From NCBI GenBank assembly GCA_025937955.1, contig JAICQI010000007.1, positions 1-22,616 of the forward strand: a stretch of DNA of 22,616 bases, in the 5' to 3' direction. The translations under genes and the position numbers were made by a program. The stretch is from Pyrinomonadaceae bacterium. Lineage in GTDB: Bacteria > Acidobacteriota > Blastocatellia > Pyrinomonadales > Pyrinomonadaceae. Below are positions 7,058-15,275 of this stretch, piece after piece (the first letter of the stretch is position 1; every line of letters begins with the position of its first letter). The notes beneath the pieces are model-generated. The model worked only from the letters and a program-made list of their open reading frames with translations. It was not told the DNA's origin and ran no database searches.

Positions 7058-7951
7058 ATGGAATCAATCGTCCTTTCCGAAAGCGCTTCAACCGCACAAC
7101 CAGAACCACCGCAAGCAGGGACCCTCTTGCCCGACGAGCCCCTGGTAGTAATAAAACCAAGCGCTTCATGGGTAAATCTTGGCCTGCGCGACTTGTGGGC
7201 TTATCGCGAGCTTCTCTATTTCCTGACTTGGCGCGACGTCAAAGTCCGTTACAAGCAAGCCGCACTGGGGATCCTTTGGGTAGTTCTCCAACCGCTGCTG
7301 ATGACGCTTGTTCTTACACTCTTCTTAGGCAAACTGGTGCGCGTACCATCCGACGGGCTTCCTTATCCTGTATTCGTCTACGCGGGACTGCTCCCCTGGA
7401 CATTTTTCGCCGGCGCCCTAACGAGTAGCGCTAACAGCCTTGTTGCAAGCTCCAATTTAATTACCAAGATTTATTTTCCGCGCCTGATAATCCCAGGAGC
7501 CTCGGTCGGAGCGCGGCTGGTAGATTTCGGTATTGGATTCCTTAACTTGATCGGCCTGATGCTTTATTACCGAGTGGGGCTCAGCAAAACTATTCTGGTG
7601 TTACCAATCAGCATAGTTCTGATCACTCTACTCGCGCTTGGGGTCGGCATGTGGGCCTCAGCCCTCAATGTCAAGTACAGAGACGTGAGTGTTGTGTTGC
7701 CGGTGTTGACTCAGTTCTGGCTGTTTGCTTCGCCCGTCATGTATCCATCAAGTCTCGTGCCCGCAAAATATCAATGGGTTTACAAACTCAATCCGTTGAC
7801 TGGCATCCTCGATGGCTTTCGCTCTGCATTGTTTGGTAAAGGCATTGACTGGGCAGCCCTGGGTATCGCAACTGTTTTCACCATCGGTTTGCTGGTCTAC
7901 TCAGCATATGTTTTCAGGCGCATGGAAAAGAATTTCGCCGACGTAGTCTAA
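7058..7951 (+). CDS. wzm: ABC-2 type polysaccharide export permease
   Basis: The 297-residue integral membrane protein is the permease half of an ABC exporter that moves undecaprenyl-linked polysaccharide across the inner membrane. The cytoplasmic N-terminus of about 60 residues includes 'LWAYRELLYFLTWRDVKVRYKQAALGILW', the characteristic entry motif of Wzm/TagG/KpsM-type permeases. About six hydrophobic segments follow between residues 70 and 290. 'FWLFASPVMYP' and 'NPLTGILDGFRSALF' near the C-terminal third are conserved in ABC-2 O-antigen/teichoic-acid permeases. The ATPase gene begins 4 nt after the stop, so the two are probably translationally coupled. The ATG at 7058 overlaps the stop of a 10-codon ORF (TGATG), and no clear Shine-Dalgarno is visible. 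The substrate is inferred from the surrounding glycan genes. Confidence 0.92.
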   Translation: MESIVLSESASTAQPEPPQAGTLLPDEPLVVIKPSASWVNLGLRDLWAYRELLYFLTWRDVKVRYKQAALGILWVVLQPLLMTLVLTLFLGKLVRVPSDGLPYPVFVYAGLLPWTFFAGALTSSANSLVASSNLITKIYFPRLIIPGASVGARLVDFGIGFLNLIGLMLYYRVGLSKTILVLPISIVLITLLALGVGMWASALNVKYRDVSVVLPVLTQFWLFASPVMYPSSLVPAKYQWVYKLNPLTGILDGFRSALFGKGIDWAALGIATVFTIGLLVYSAYVFRRMEKNFADVV

Positions 7952-7955
7952 CTGT

Positions 7956-9179
7956 ATGAAACCGATCATCAAGGCGGAACAGTTAAGTAAGCAGTATCGC
8001 ATCGGCATGCGGCAGGGCTCTCACCCGACACTGCGTGACATGATTGCTGGAGCCGTGCGTGCGCCGCTTAAAGGCCTCCGCGAGAAACGACGCGGTGAAA
8101 ACATCTGGGCGCTCAAAGAGGTCAGTTTCGAAATCATGCCGGGAGAAGTGGTCGGAATAATCGGCCGCAACGGTGCGGGCAAGTCCACTGTGTTGAAGTT
8201 GCTTTCGCGTATTACCGAACCGACCACAGGATGCATAAAGCTTTATGGGCGGATTGCGAGTCTGCTTGAGGTCGGCACTGGCTTTCACCCCGAACTGACC
8301 GGCAGGGAAAACATTTACTTAAATGGCGCGATCCTCGGCATGAAAAGGACAGAGATCGAACGTAAGTTCGATGAGATCGTTGCCTTTGCCGAAATCGATG
8401 CGTTTCTGGATACCCCGGTCAAGCATTACTCAAGCGGTATGTATATGCGGCTTGCTTTCGCCGTTGCCGCACATTTGGAACCTGAGATTCTGTTAATAGA
8501 TGAGGTGCTGGCGGTGGGAGATGCGGCATTCCAAAGCAAGTGCCTGGGGAAGATGGGAGAGGTAGCGAAGCACGGACGAACGGTAGTTTTTGTGAGCCAT
8601 CAAATGGGCGCGATTGCTCAACTTTGCGGTAAAGCTATACTCCTGAATCAAGGCAATATCGAAAAAGAAGGCGATACACAAAGTGTCATTGAGTATTATC
8701 TGAACGAAATGGCAAATGGAAGTCGCGGTGGATTTATAGGCTCAGAATCAGACAAGGATATGTACATTGCGAAGGCCCAGGCACTTGATTCTGAAGGCAA
8801 TACGAAAACTCATTTTAGTCATAAAGACCCGATCGTTATCTCTATTACTTGCAGAATAAATCGATGGTTGCCGAACTCGACTCTGGGTTTTTTTGTTAAA
8901 GACCATCGGGGCCGAAAAATCTTCACTGCCAACGACCCTGAATGGAGCAGGTTGGGACAGAACAATAAAGAAGTTCATGTTACTGCAAAGATACCGGCAG
9001 CCTTCTTAGTTCCCGGAAAATATGTATTCACCTTTGCCATAAATCTGCCAGGCGTAGGACTCGTTGATTGGGTAGAAGATGTCTTGCCAGTTACTATAAT
9101 CGATGGCGGATCAGAATTTTATTTCGTTGAAGGCGGAGACTATGGCTGTGTTTTTGGCAACTGTGAATGGGGGTCCTGA
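7956..9179 (+). CDS. wzt: Polysaccharide ABC transporter ATPase with C-terminal Wzt_C-like substrate domain
   Basis: The 407-residue ATPase partners the preceding permease. The nucleotide-binding domain (about 1-245) has Walker A 'GRNGAGKST' at 70-78, signature 'YSSGMYMRL' from 158 (the usual SSGM variant of LSGGQ in Wzt/TagH/KpsT proteins), Walker B 'ILLIDEV' with D182 and E183, and an H-loop in 'VFVSHQ'. Residues about 250-407 form an extra beta-rich domain that aligns in character with Wzt_C. In Escherichia coli O8/O9a that domain binds the modified non-reducing end of the glycan before export. Its presence suggests that chain-end recognition matters here too, perhaps involving one of the methyl or carbamoyl groups made by neighbours. 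That link is inference. Confidence 0.93.
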   Translation: MKPIIKAEQLSKQYRIGMRQGSHPTLRDMIAGAVRAPLKGLREKRRGENIWALKEVSFEIMPGEVVGIIGRNGAGKSTVLKLLSRITEPTTGCIKLYGRIASLLEVGTGFHPELTGRENIYLNGAILGMKRTEIERKFDEIVAFAEIDAFLDTPVKHYSSGMYMRLAFAVAAHLEPEILLIDEVLAVGDAAFQSKCLGKMGEVAKHGRTVVFVSHQMGAIAQLCGKAILLNQGNIEKEGDTQSVIEYYLNEMANGSRGGFIGSESDKDMYIAKAQALDSEGNTKTHFSHKDPIVISITCRINRWLPNSTLGFFVKDHRGRKIFTANDPEWSRLGQNNKEVHVTAKIPAAFLVPGKYVFTFAINLPGVGLVDWVEDVLPVTIIDGGSEFYFVEGGDYGCVFGNCEWGS

Positions 9180-9213
9180 TCGATAACATAGTTGTTCTGT
9201 CGAGGCTGATTAA

Positions 9214-10494
9214 ATGCACCTAATTCATCGAACTACATGCCGCGTTTGCGGTTCGTCCGCGCTCACTCCCGTAATAGATCTGGGCGATCAATACTTGCAA
9301 GGCTCGTTTGTAAAGCCGGGAAAAGAATTGCCGCCGACACGCAAAATTCCCACTCGTCTGGTGCGCTGCGATCCGATGAGAGATGAGCACGCGTGCGGAC
9401 TGCTGCAGATGGAGCATACGGTTCCTCCGGAAGTTCTTTATTCCGCTTACTGGTATCGTTCGGGCACCAACAATACGATGCGCCAACACTTGAGAGGCAT
9501 TGCGGAAGAAGCGGCCGCGCTGGTTGGGAAACCCAATGCGCGCGTGCTGGACATTGGCTGTAATGATGGAACGCTCCTGTCGTCTTATCCAGGCGAATTC
9601 CAAAAGTTCGGGATCGACCCGTCTGACGTGGCCCAGGAGATTCGAAGCGACGTCACGGTTGTGCAAGGCATTTTCCCTTCCGACGAGCTGACGGAGAAGT
9701 TGCAAGGGCAGAAGTGTGACATCGTCACCTCGATTGCGATGTTCTACGATCTGGAAAACCCGATCGCGTTCACGCAAGGTATCAGGAACATTCTGGACCC
9801 GGAGGGAATCTGGATCTTTGAAATGTCATACATGCCGAATATGCTCAGCATGACCTCATACGACACGATCTGCCACGAGCACCTGGAGTATTACAGCCTC
9901 GCGATTATTGAGTACATCTTGAAGCAGGCTGGAATGAAGGTTTTCAACGTCTCGCAGAATTCAATCAACGGCGGGAGCCTTCGCTGTTATGCCTCTCGGG
10001 CGGATAACTTCACCTACAAAAAAGCTGAATGGGCGCAGAACGTCAAGACAATGCGTCAGGAAGAATTCACGTTGGAATTGGACACCAACAAGCCATACAA
10101 GAACTTCCAGGAACGCGTTAACGTGCACAAAGAGGAGCTGACTTCGCTACTTAAAAAATTGAAGCAGCAGGGAAAGAAGATTCATATCTATGGAGCATCG
10201 ACTAAAGGAAACACGATCTTACAATGGTGTGGTATCGACAATCGGATCATTGACTGTGCCGCGGAGCGCAATCCCGATAAGTATGGCGCCTGCACGCTAG
10301 GTACTGAGATTCCCATCGTTAGCGAAGCAGAATCGCGAGCCATGAAACCTGACTATTACCTCGTTTTGCCCTGGCACTTCAAAGAAGAGTTCATCGAACG
10401 CGAAAAAGGAACGATCCAGAACGGTACCGGTTTGATCTTCCCATTACCAAGCATTGAAGTCGTCAAACACGAAAAGGGCGTATCCGCAGAGTAG
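9214..10494 (+). CDS. Sugar C-methyltransferase (class I SAM, zinc-binding N-terminus)
   Basis: The 426-residue protein has the three-part layout of NDP-sugar C-methyltransferases such as TylCIII, NovU and TcaB9. An N-terminal zinc-binding domain uses C9, C12, C52 and C61. A Rossmann SAM-binding domain has motif I 'VLDIGCNDGTLL' from residue 111. A C-terminal domain contains 'IHIYGASTKGNTILQW'. The 'CHEHLEYYS' segment matches the family's conserved active-site region with catalytic His/Tyr. Known members methylate carbon 3 of NDP-4-keto-6-deoxy sugars. The dehydratase at 17311 could supply such a 4-keto sugar, but the exact substrate cannot be told. The ATG has a GAGG Shine-Dalgarno 8 nt upstream, 34 nt after the ATPase stop. 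Confidence 0.88.
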   Translation: MHLIHRTTCRVCGSSALTPVIDLGDQYLQGSFVKPGKELPPTRKIPTRLVRCDPMRDEHACGLLQMEHTVPPEVLYSAYWYRSGTNNTMRQHLRGIAEEAAALVGKPNARVLDIGCNDGTLLSSYPGEFQKFGIDPSDVAQEIRSDVTVVQGIFPSDELTEKLQGQKCDIVTSIAMFYDLENPIAFTQGIRNILDPEGIWIFEMSYMPNMLSMTSYDTICHEHLEYYSLAIIEYILKQAGMKVFNVSQNSINGGSLRCYASRADNFTYKKAEWAQNVKTMRQEEFTLELDTNKPYKNFQERVNVHKEELTSLLKKLKQQGKKIHIYGASTKGNTILQWCGIDNRIIDCAAERNPDKYGACTLGTEIPIVSEAESRAMKPDYYLVLPWHFKEEFIEREKGTIQNGTGLIFPLPSIEVVKHEKGVSAE

Positions 10495-10917
10495 TCGATC
10501 TTCACTGCCTACGACTTATTATCGCGTGCTTCACTGCTGCAAGAGTACATGACGAAATCTCGCTATCGAATAATTCGAGGCGCTGAAGATCAAGGAGTAC
10601 CAGAATCGCGCTAAGGAAGCTCATATCCGTTGTCGAAACCCGCCTGGAGCCATTCGGGTTCACTTTGTCTCGCGTCGGGATGCCTATCAGACGTCTGACA
10701 GACGCTGAGAAGTTTCAACAGCGCTTTTTGTCGAATCTGGCTAAGTGCGACTGGTCACCGCACCCGCTCTATAGTTCATTCACGCAATGCGACCACGAGT
10801 ACTATTTGGCCAGGCCCGATGAATTCTACATAAATATCGCTACGTTGGTGACGGGCTCGTCATCAAGCTTAAGGGATGACAGGCGGAAACAGATTTAGAT
10901 CCCAGGATTCATATCAA
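10495..10917. other. 423-bp gap inside the glycan operon
   Basis: The first ~90 bp show nothing supported. The rest is occupied by the decayed frame at 10587-10898. No terminator-like hairpin with a T-run and no clear promoter is visible, so the operon may simply be transcribed through. The neighbouring genes are spaced by about 0-35 nt, which makes this gap stand out. Confidence 0.5.
10587..10898 (+). pseudogene. Decayed gene remnant, possibly the N-terminal part of a glycan methyltransferase
   Basis: After the TGA at 10584-10586 a frame stays open to TAG at 10896. It reads 'ALRKLISVVETRLEPFGFTL' and 'SRVGMPIRRLTDAEKFQQRF', then about 60 further residues. An AAGGAG (10592-10597) sits 7 nt before ATC at 10605, where an ATG would be expected, as if the start codon had been lost. 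The only in-frame starts are TTG 10665 and ATG 10680, neither with a Shine-Dalgarno. The opening 'RKLISVVETRLEPFGFTLSR' resembles the amphipathic start common to small glycan methyltransferases, compare 'MKQLIKSAFNTMGYEVRR' in the gene at 22062, but no SAM motif follows. It fills most of the 423-bp gap between two glycan genes. Assignment of family is tentative. Confidence 0.35.
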
Positions 10918-12042
10918 ATGAGCACCGCCAGTTCACTCGTCAATAAGTTGCGATCGAAATTAAAGTTGCGAACCAGAATAAAACAGATACCGCAATTGTA
11001 TGCCTACATACCTGCTGCTCAACGGCGCGAGGTGTTGATAAAACCAGGACGACAAAAAAGGCACAGCATACTCGTTGTTTCTCATGCCGAGAAACAATGC
11101 GGTATCCATGAGTACGGTTTGAATATTGTGGCCGCGCTCGAGAAATCCTCACGGTATTCATTCGCATATGCAGAATGCTCGAATGAAAAACATCTGCGCT
11201 GGGTGGTCGCACAAACGAGGCCCTCAGCGATTATTTATAACTACTATCCTTTGACAATGCCGTGGCTGACGAGCCGGATGATACGCCGGTACCAGATTCC
11301 ATCATTAGGAGTCATGCATGAGGGGACACAAGAAGTCGCGGACAGTGCCACCCAGGAAATGTTCGATTACCACTTGTGCCCGGATCCAACGCTGGTAGAA
11401 AACAATCCCAACGTTTTCAAGACCCGCCGTTTGATTCCTACATATCAGGGCCATGGATCCGTGTCAGAAATTGTGACAATCGGCAGTTTTGGCTTTGGAT
11501 TCGGCGACAAGGGGTTTGAGCGCTTAATTGAAACCGTTCACCATGAATTCGACGAAGCCCGGATCGCGCTGCACCTGCCCTTCAACGGTGTCACTGCTTC
11601 AGACCATCAGGAGCGTACCATCGCACACATTAAGAAAACCGTAGAGCGCATTTCGAAGCCGGGCATAGAGCTCGTCATGACTCACGACTTTCTTAGCAAG
11701 AGTCAGTTGCTTGATTTTTTGGCAAGTAACACCCTCAACGCTTTTTTTTACGACACGAATAAACACCTGGGAATTTCCAGCACTATCGAGCATGCCCTAG
11801 CAGTTAAACGACCAATGGCGATCACCAAGTGTGGAATGTTCCGGCACGTTTACTCGGCAAATCCCTCAATCTGTATTGAAGATTCGAGTTTGAAGCAGAT
11901 CATCGCAAATGGTGTAAGTCCGCTTGAACCTTTTTACGATGAATGGAACGAAGCAAATTTTATTGCGGATTACGAGCGTATTTTGGATGAAGTGTTTAAA
12001 AGAGCAACAGGCAAGGCTGCTGCCCGTAGTGGTACAGTTTAA
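10918..12042 (+). CDS. Glycosyltransferase-like protein, paralog of the downstream gene
   Basis: The protein of about 374 residues is clearly related to the N-terminal ~360 residues of the next gene. Shared motifs in order are 'QCG[IV]xxY', 'IIYNY', 'VMHExTQ', 'DPTLVENNPxVFKTxRLI', 'TIGxFGF', 'LDFLAxNTLNAFxYD', 'GISSxxxHALAVxRPM' and 'IEDSSL'. The two-lobed layout and the 'GISSTIEHALAVKRPMAI' segment, placed where GT-B enzymes bind the nucleotide sugar, suggest a GT-B-like glycosyltransferase. The classical GT4 EX7E motif is not obvious. I chose ATG 10918 over the upstream in-frame ATG 10876 because the extra 14 residues (MTGGNRFRSQDSYQ) look non-native and 10918 has a weak AGGA upstream. Cytoplasmic, with no signal peptide. 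The acceptor and donor are unknown. Confidence 0.7.
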   Translation: MSTASSLVNKLRSKLKLRTRIKQIPQLYAYIPAAQRREVLIKPGRQKRHSILVVSHAEKQCGIHEYGLNIVAALEKSSRYSFAYAECSNEKHLRWVVAQTRPSAIIYNYYPLTMPWLTSRMIRRYQIPSLGVMHEGTQEVADSATQEMFDYHLCPDPTLVENNPNVFKTRRLIPTYQGHGSVSEIVTIGSFGFGFGDKGFERLIETVHHEFDEARIALHLPFNGVTASDHQERTIAHIKKTVERISKPGIELVMTHDFLSKSQLLDFLASNTLNAFFYDTNKHLGISSTIEHALAVKRPMAITKCGMFRHVYSANPSICIEDSSLKQIIANGVSPLEPFYDEWNEANFIADYERILDEVFKRATGKAAARSGTV

Positions 12043-12046
12043 CGCC

Positions 12047-12052
12047 GAAGGA
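12047..12052 (+). promoter_or_regulatory. Ribosome binding site deciding a TTG start
   Basis: GAAGGA lies 5 nt before TTG 12058. The first in-frame ATG (12112) has no Shine-Dalgarno, so TTG is the better start for the fusion gene. Confidence 0.55.
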
Positions 12053-12057
12053 ATTAT

Positions 12058-13929
12058 TTGCTTCGGCACGCAACTGATCGTGGATCCAAACTTAAGAACA
12101 TTTTCAGCAGAATGGTAGCCAGCACAGCACAGTCGGGAATCCAGAAAATACCTGTCTTGTTCGTCAACTATGAGGAAAGACAATGCGGGGTATATCAGTA
12201 CGCGAAAAATCTGCTGGAGGCACTCAGTAAATCAGAAAAATATCGATTTGATTACGCGGGCGTAAGAAGTATTGAAGACATTGATTCGCATGCTAATAAT
12301 TCAGACTACGCCGCCATTATCTATAACTACCATCCTCAGACGTTAACATTCATTAATCCTCAAATGCCTCGCCGGTACAAACAAGCCAACATTGCCGTAA
12401 TGCATGAAATGACTCAGGCGGAAGCGGACACAATGCCTGACGGATTTTTTCAATACTACGTAATGGGCGATCCAACACTGGTAGAAAACAATCCAGCAGT
12501 ATTCAAAACCGGCCGATTAATCCTTCCCTTTAAAAAGACAACGAAGCCGCCGGACACTGTAACGATCGGGACCTTCGGGTTCTCTGTTCAAAGTAAGGGT
12601 TATCACAACCTGATTGATGCCGTACAAGATGAATTCAATGAGGCGATAATTCGAATTCACGTTCCTTCCAACGGAATAATAGACGCAAATGGCGACAACG
12701 CTCGTCAGCGCATCGAGGAGTGCCGGCAAAGAATCAGGAAGCCGGGAGTTAAAATAGAAGCGTCGCACCAATTTCTTGATCGCGATGCGATGTTGGACTT
12801 TCTGGCGGGAAACACATTAAACGCTTTCTTGTATGATTATTTAGAAGTGGCGGGTATTTCCAGTTCCCCGGACCATGCATTGGCAGTGCGGCGGCCAATG
12901 GTAATATCGAAATCCATAATGTTCAGGCATCTATGGTCGGTGTATCCGGCGATAACGATCGAAGATTCGAGTCTAAGAGAAGTAATCGAAAACGGCATTG
13001 AGCCTTTTGTACACCTTTATCAATTATGGACTGAGGAAACCATTCGGTCTGAGTATGAGCAAATTCTGGACAAGATTTTAGACGCGAATACTTTCTCTGA
13101 ATTTCAAGCCAGGCGGAGTAGAAACAATACCGAGGTCCATGTAATTAATGATTTCGACTATAAGAAACTTGCCCGTCGATATAACAGTAAAAGAAATTTC
13201 GTAAAGCGCCGAATACATCGAATGTTAACAAACCGCGCCATAAAGGCCGCGGCCAGAACACTGCCAGCCGCGGCCCCACGGGCACGAGGCGTAAAAAGAT
13301 TTAATCGAATATTGGATAACCAAGCACGGACGCAATATTCACCCGTCATCAGACAGCTTTTCTCGCTGGTGCCCGAGATCATGGTTTCAAAAATACCAGC
13401 GGCAAACGTTCAGCAAGCATTTGTTTTTGACACAGTAAGAAATTTTGCCTTGGCTTTTCCGTTACCGCGCCTGCTATGCGTGGGAAGTTACGATGATTCA
13501 GCATCAGCTAGTTTAAAGAAGCTGGGTTATCCGATAGAGGAGATTGACCCTGAGGTTAACGGTCTGGATTTGGACACGTTTTTTCATTCGGCTTCAACTA
13601 TCAAGGGCAGCTACAACATAATCTTCTCCACCTCTGTTTTAGAGCATGTGCGGGATGATGAACTGTTCATGACGGAGATTGCCGAACTCTTGGCGCCAGG
13701 CGGTGTCGGCATACTGACCTGCGATTACAACGATCTACACAAACCCGGAGACCCCGTCATCCCCGGAGACTATCGTTTCTACACGCAGAAGGATTTGATC
13801 TGCAGGATTCTGCCGTCGATCAAGGGCTGTTCTCTTGTGGATGTTCCGCACTGGGAATGTTCTAATCCTGATTTCATGTTTGCTGGTTATCGCTATACAT
13901 TCGCGACGCTTGTCTTTCGCAAGGATTGA
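12058..13929 (+). CDS. Fusion of a glycosyltransferase-like domain with a C-terminal methyltransferase-like domain
   Basis: The 623-residue protein has three parts. Residues about 28-365 are a paralog of the upstream gene product (same 'RQCGVYQY', 'IIYNYHP', 'DPTLVENNPAVFKTGRLI' and 'MFRHLWSVYPAITIEDSSL' motifs). Residues about 366-440 are a strongly basic linker. Residues about 465-623 resemble a Methyltransf_11/23-type SAM domain: motif I region 'LLCVGSYDDSA' from 472, an acidic strand end 'EEIDPE', 'NIIFSTSVLEHV' near 520 and 'LLAPGGVGILTCDY' near 545. The glycine-rich loop is degenerate (VGSYDD instead of GxGxG), so activity should not be assumed. The start is TTG at 12058 with GAAGGA 5 nt upstream. 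It follows its paralog by 15 nt and its TGA overlaps the next ATG, so it lies inside an operon. Likely role: adding and modifying a sugar of the exported glycan. Confidence 0.7.
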   Translation: MLRHATDRGSKLKNIFSRMVASTAQSGIQKIPVLFVNYEERQCGVYQYAKNLLEALSKSEKYRFDYAGVRSIEDIDSHANNSDYAAIIYNYHPQTLTFINPQMPRRYKQANIAVMHEMTQAEADTMPDGFFQYYVMGDPTLVENNPAVFKTGRLILPFKKTTKPPDTVTIGTFGFSVQSKGYHNLIDAVQDEFNEAIIRIHVPSNGIIDANGDNARQRIEECRQRIRKPGVKIEASHQFLDRDAMLDFLAGNTLNAFLYDYLEVAGISSSPDHALAVRRPMVISKSIMFRHLWSVYPAITIEDSSLREVIENGIEPFVHLYQLWTEETIRSEYEQILDKILDANTFSEFQARRSRNNTEVHVINDFDYKKLARRYNSKRNFVKRRIHRMLTNRAIKAAARTLPAAAPRARGVKRFNRILDNQARTQYSPVIRQLFSLVPEIMVSKIPAANVQQAFVFDTVRNFALAFPLPRLLCVGSYDDSASASLKKLGYPIEEIDPEVNGLDLDTFFHSASTIKGSYNIIFSTSVLEHVRDDELFMTEIAELLAPGGVGILTCDYNDLHKPGDPVIPGDYRFYTQKDLICRILPSIKGCSLVDVPHWECSNPDFMFAGYRYTFATLVFRKD

Positions 13930-15248
13930 TGCCGCTCAAGGTTGCTTATGACATCTCAAACCTCGCGTCCGATTTTGGTCGCCATGATGCCAAAACTGGC
14001 ATCAACCGAGTCGTGCATGAAGTGTTGGATGAGATTTGTAAACGCGACGACCTTGAGATTACCGCAGTAGCTCTGTACGGTACTGATCCGCTCTATGACA
14101 CCGTTAGCGCTTCGCTCTACTTAGCAAACACAGAACCGCCACTCAACTGCGATTTTGACTACACTTTTCGTGTCAGTCCCGGACTAACCGAGGCCTACAA
14201 GGCGGTTTTTCGTGCTGTGCAATTGACACCCCCTGAACGGATGCCGGTCCATTCGCCGCGTGCCCTGTACCTGCGGTGTCTTCGATCGGCCCTCTATAGG
14301 TTGGTGAATTATCGCGTGGTGTCCCTGAAACGAGTCTTTGACTATAAAAGGTTTGACGTTTTTCACTGCCCTCATTTAATACTGCCGCCGAAAGATCTTA
14401 CCGGCGACCTGCCGCGAGTGGTAACTATTTACGACATAATTCCGCTTACCAGACCAGATTTTGTTTCTAAGCACCAAACACAGGTAATGCAAACATTGTT
14501 GGATGGAATCGATGTGGAGAGAGACTGGGTAACATGCATTTCAGAGTTTACCAGGATGGAGTTTTGTAAAAGAACCGGGATGTCCCCTAACCGTGCTACG
14601 GTTGTGCCGCTTGCGGCCGCTCACTTTTTTCACCCGGTCACGGACCCTGACGTCATTGCGGCCACTCGCATGCGCTATCGGATCCCAGACGGAGAGTATC
14701 TTTTGTGCCTGGCCGCGCCCCAGCCACGGAAGAACCTGGCGCACTTGATCCGTTCGTTCTTTCGTTTACTCGACGAACAGCGCCTGCCCGATACGTATCT
14801 CGTGCTCGCGGGCTCGAAAGAACAGGGCTGGATGTACGACGAGATTTTCGCTGCCGCTGAGAGTTCGTCGGATTATCGTTCTCGATTTATTTTCACAGGC
14901 TACGTGGCGGAGGAAGATCTGTCAGCGCTTTACAGCGGCGCTGTGGCTTTTGTATTTCCATCGTTGTATGAAGGGTTTGGCTTACCGGCGCTTGAAGCGA
15001 TGGCGTGCGGCACTCCGGTGGTCACCTCGAATACGACGTCGCTACCCGAAGTTGTGGGAGATGCGGCTCTTTTAGTTGATCCTACAGATCCTGACCAGCT
15101 ATGCGAAGCTATGTCTACTATTCTCTCCGACCATTCACTACGTGAAGAACTGAGGCGGAAGGGGCTGATGCGCGCGGCAGAGTTTAGGTGGGAAAAATGC
15201 GCCGAGCTGACCGCCGAGGTTTACCATCTCGCGGCTGGGCAGGACTGA
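13929..15248 (+). CDS. GT4-family glycosyltransferase
   Basis: The 439-residue GT-B enzyme begins 'MPLKVAYDISNLASDFGRHD', and its 'TGINRVVHEV' is the usual glycine-rich N-terminal acceptor loop. The C-terminal Glycos_transf_1 domain contains 'CLAAPQPRKNLAHLIRSF', 'FTGYVAEEDLSALYSGAVAF' and the EX7E donor site in 'YEGFGLPALEAMACGTPVV' (E348 and E356), with 'SLPEVVGDAALLVDP' after it. It resembles mannosyl- or rhamnosyl-transferases of O-antigen and exopolysaccharide loci; the donor is not readable from sequence. The start at ATG 13929 overlaps the upstream TGA by one base (TGATG), which suggests translational coupling. AAGGA lies just before. A TTG one codon upstream is the less likely start. 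Confidence 0.88.
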   Translation: MPLKVAYDISNLASDFGRHDAKTGINRVVHEVLDEICKRDDLEITAVALYGTDPLYDTVSASLYLANTEPPLNCDFDYTFRVSPGLTEAYKAVFRAVQLTPPERMPVHSPRALYLRCLRSALYRLVNYRVVSLKRVFDYKRFDVFHCPHLILPPKDLTGDLPRVVTIYDIIPLTRPDFVSKHQTQVMQTLLDGIDVERDWVTCISEFTRMEFCKRTGMSPNRATVVPLAAAHFFHPVTDPDVIAATRMRYRIPDGEYLLCLAAPQPRKNLAHLIRSFFRLLDEQRLPDTYLVLAGSKEQGWMYDEIFAAAESSSDYRSRFIFTGYVAEEDLSALYSGAVAFVFPSLYEGFGLPALEAMACGTPVVTSNTTSLPEVVGDAALLVDPTDPDQLCEAMSTILSDHSLREELRRKGLMRAAEFRWEKCAELTAEVYHLAAGQD

Positions 15249-15275
15249 TTACCGAAACAAGGAGAGCGCGCGCAA

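Noticed and set aside
9220..9777. 185-codon minus-strand open frame
   Set aside because: It lies fully antisense to the C-methyltransferase, whose motifs and start are clear. It is arginine-rich without domain character.
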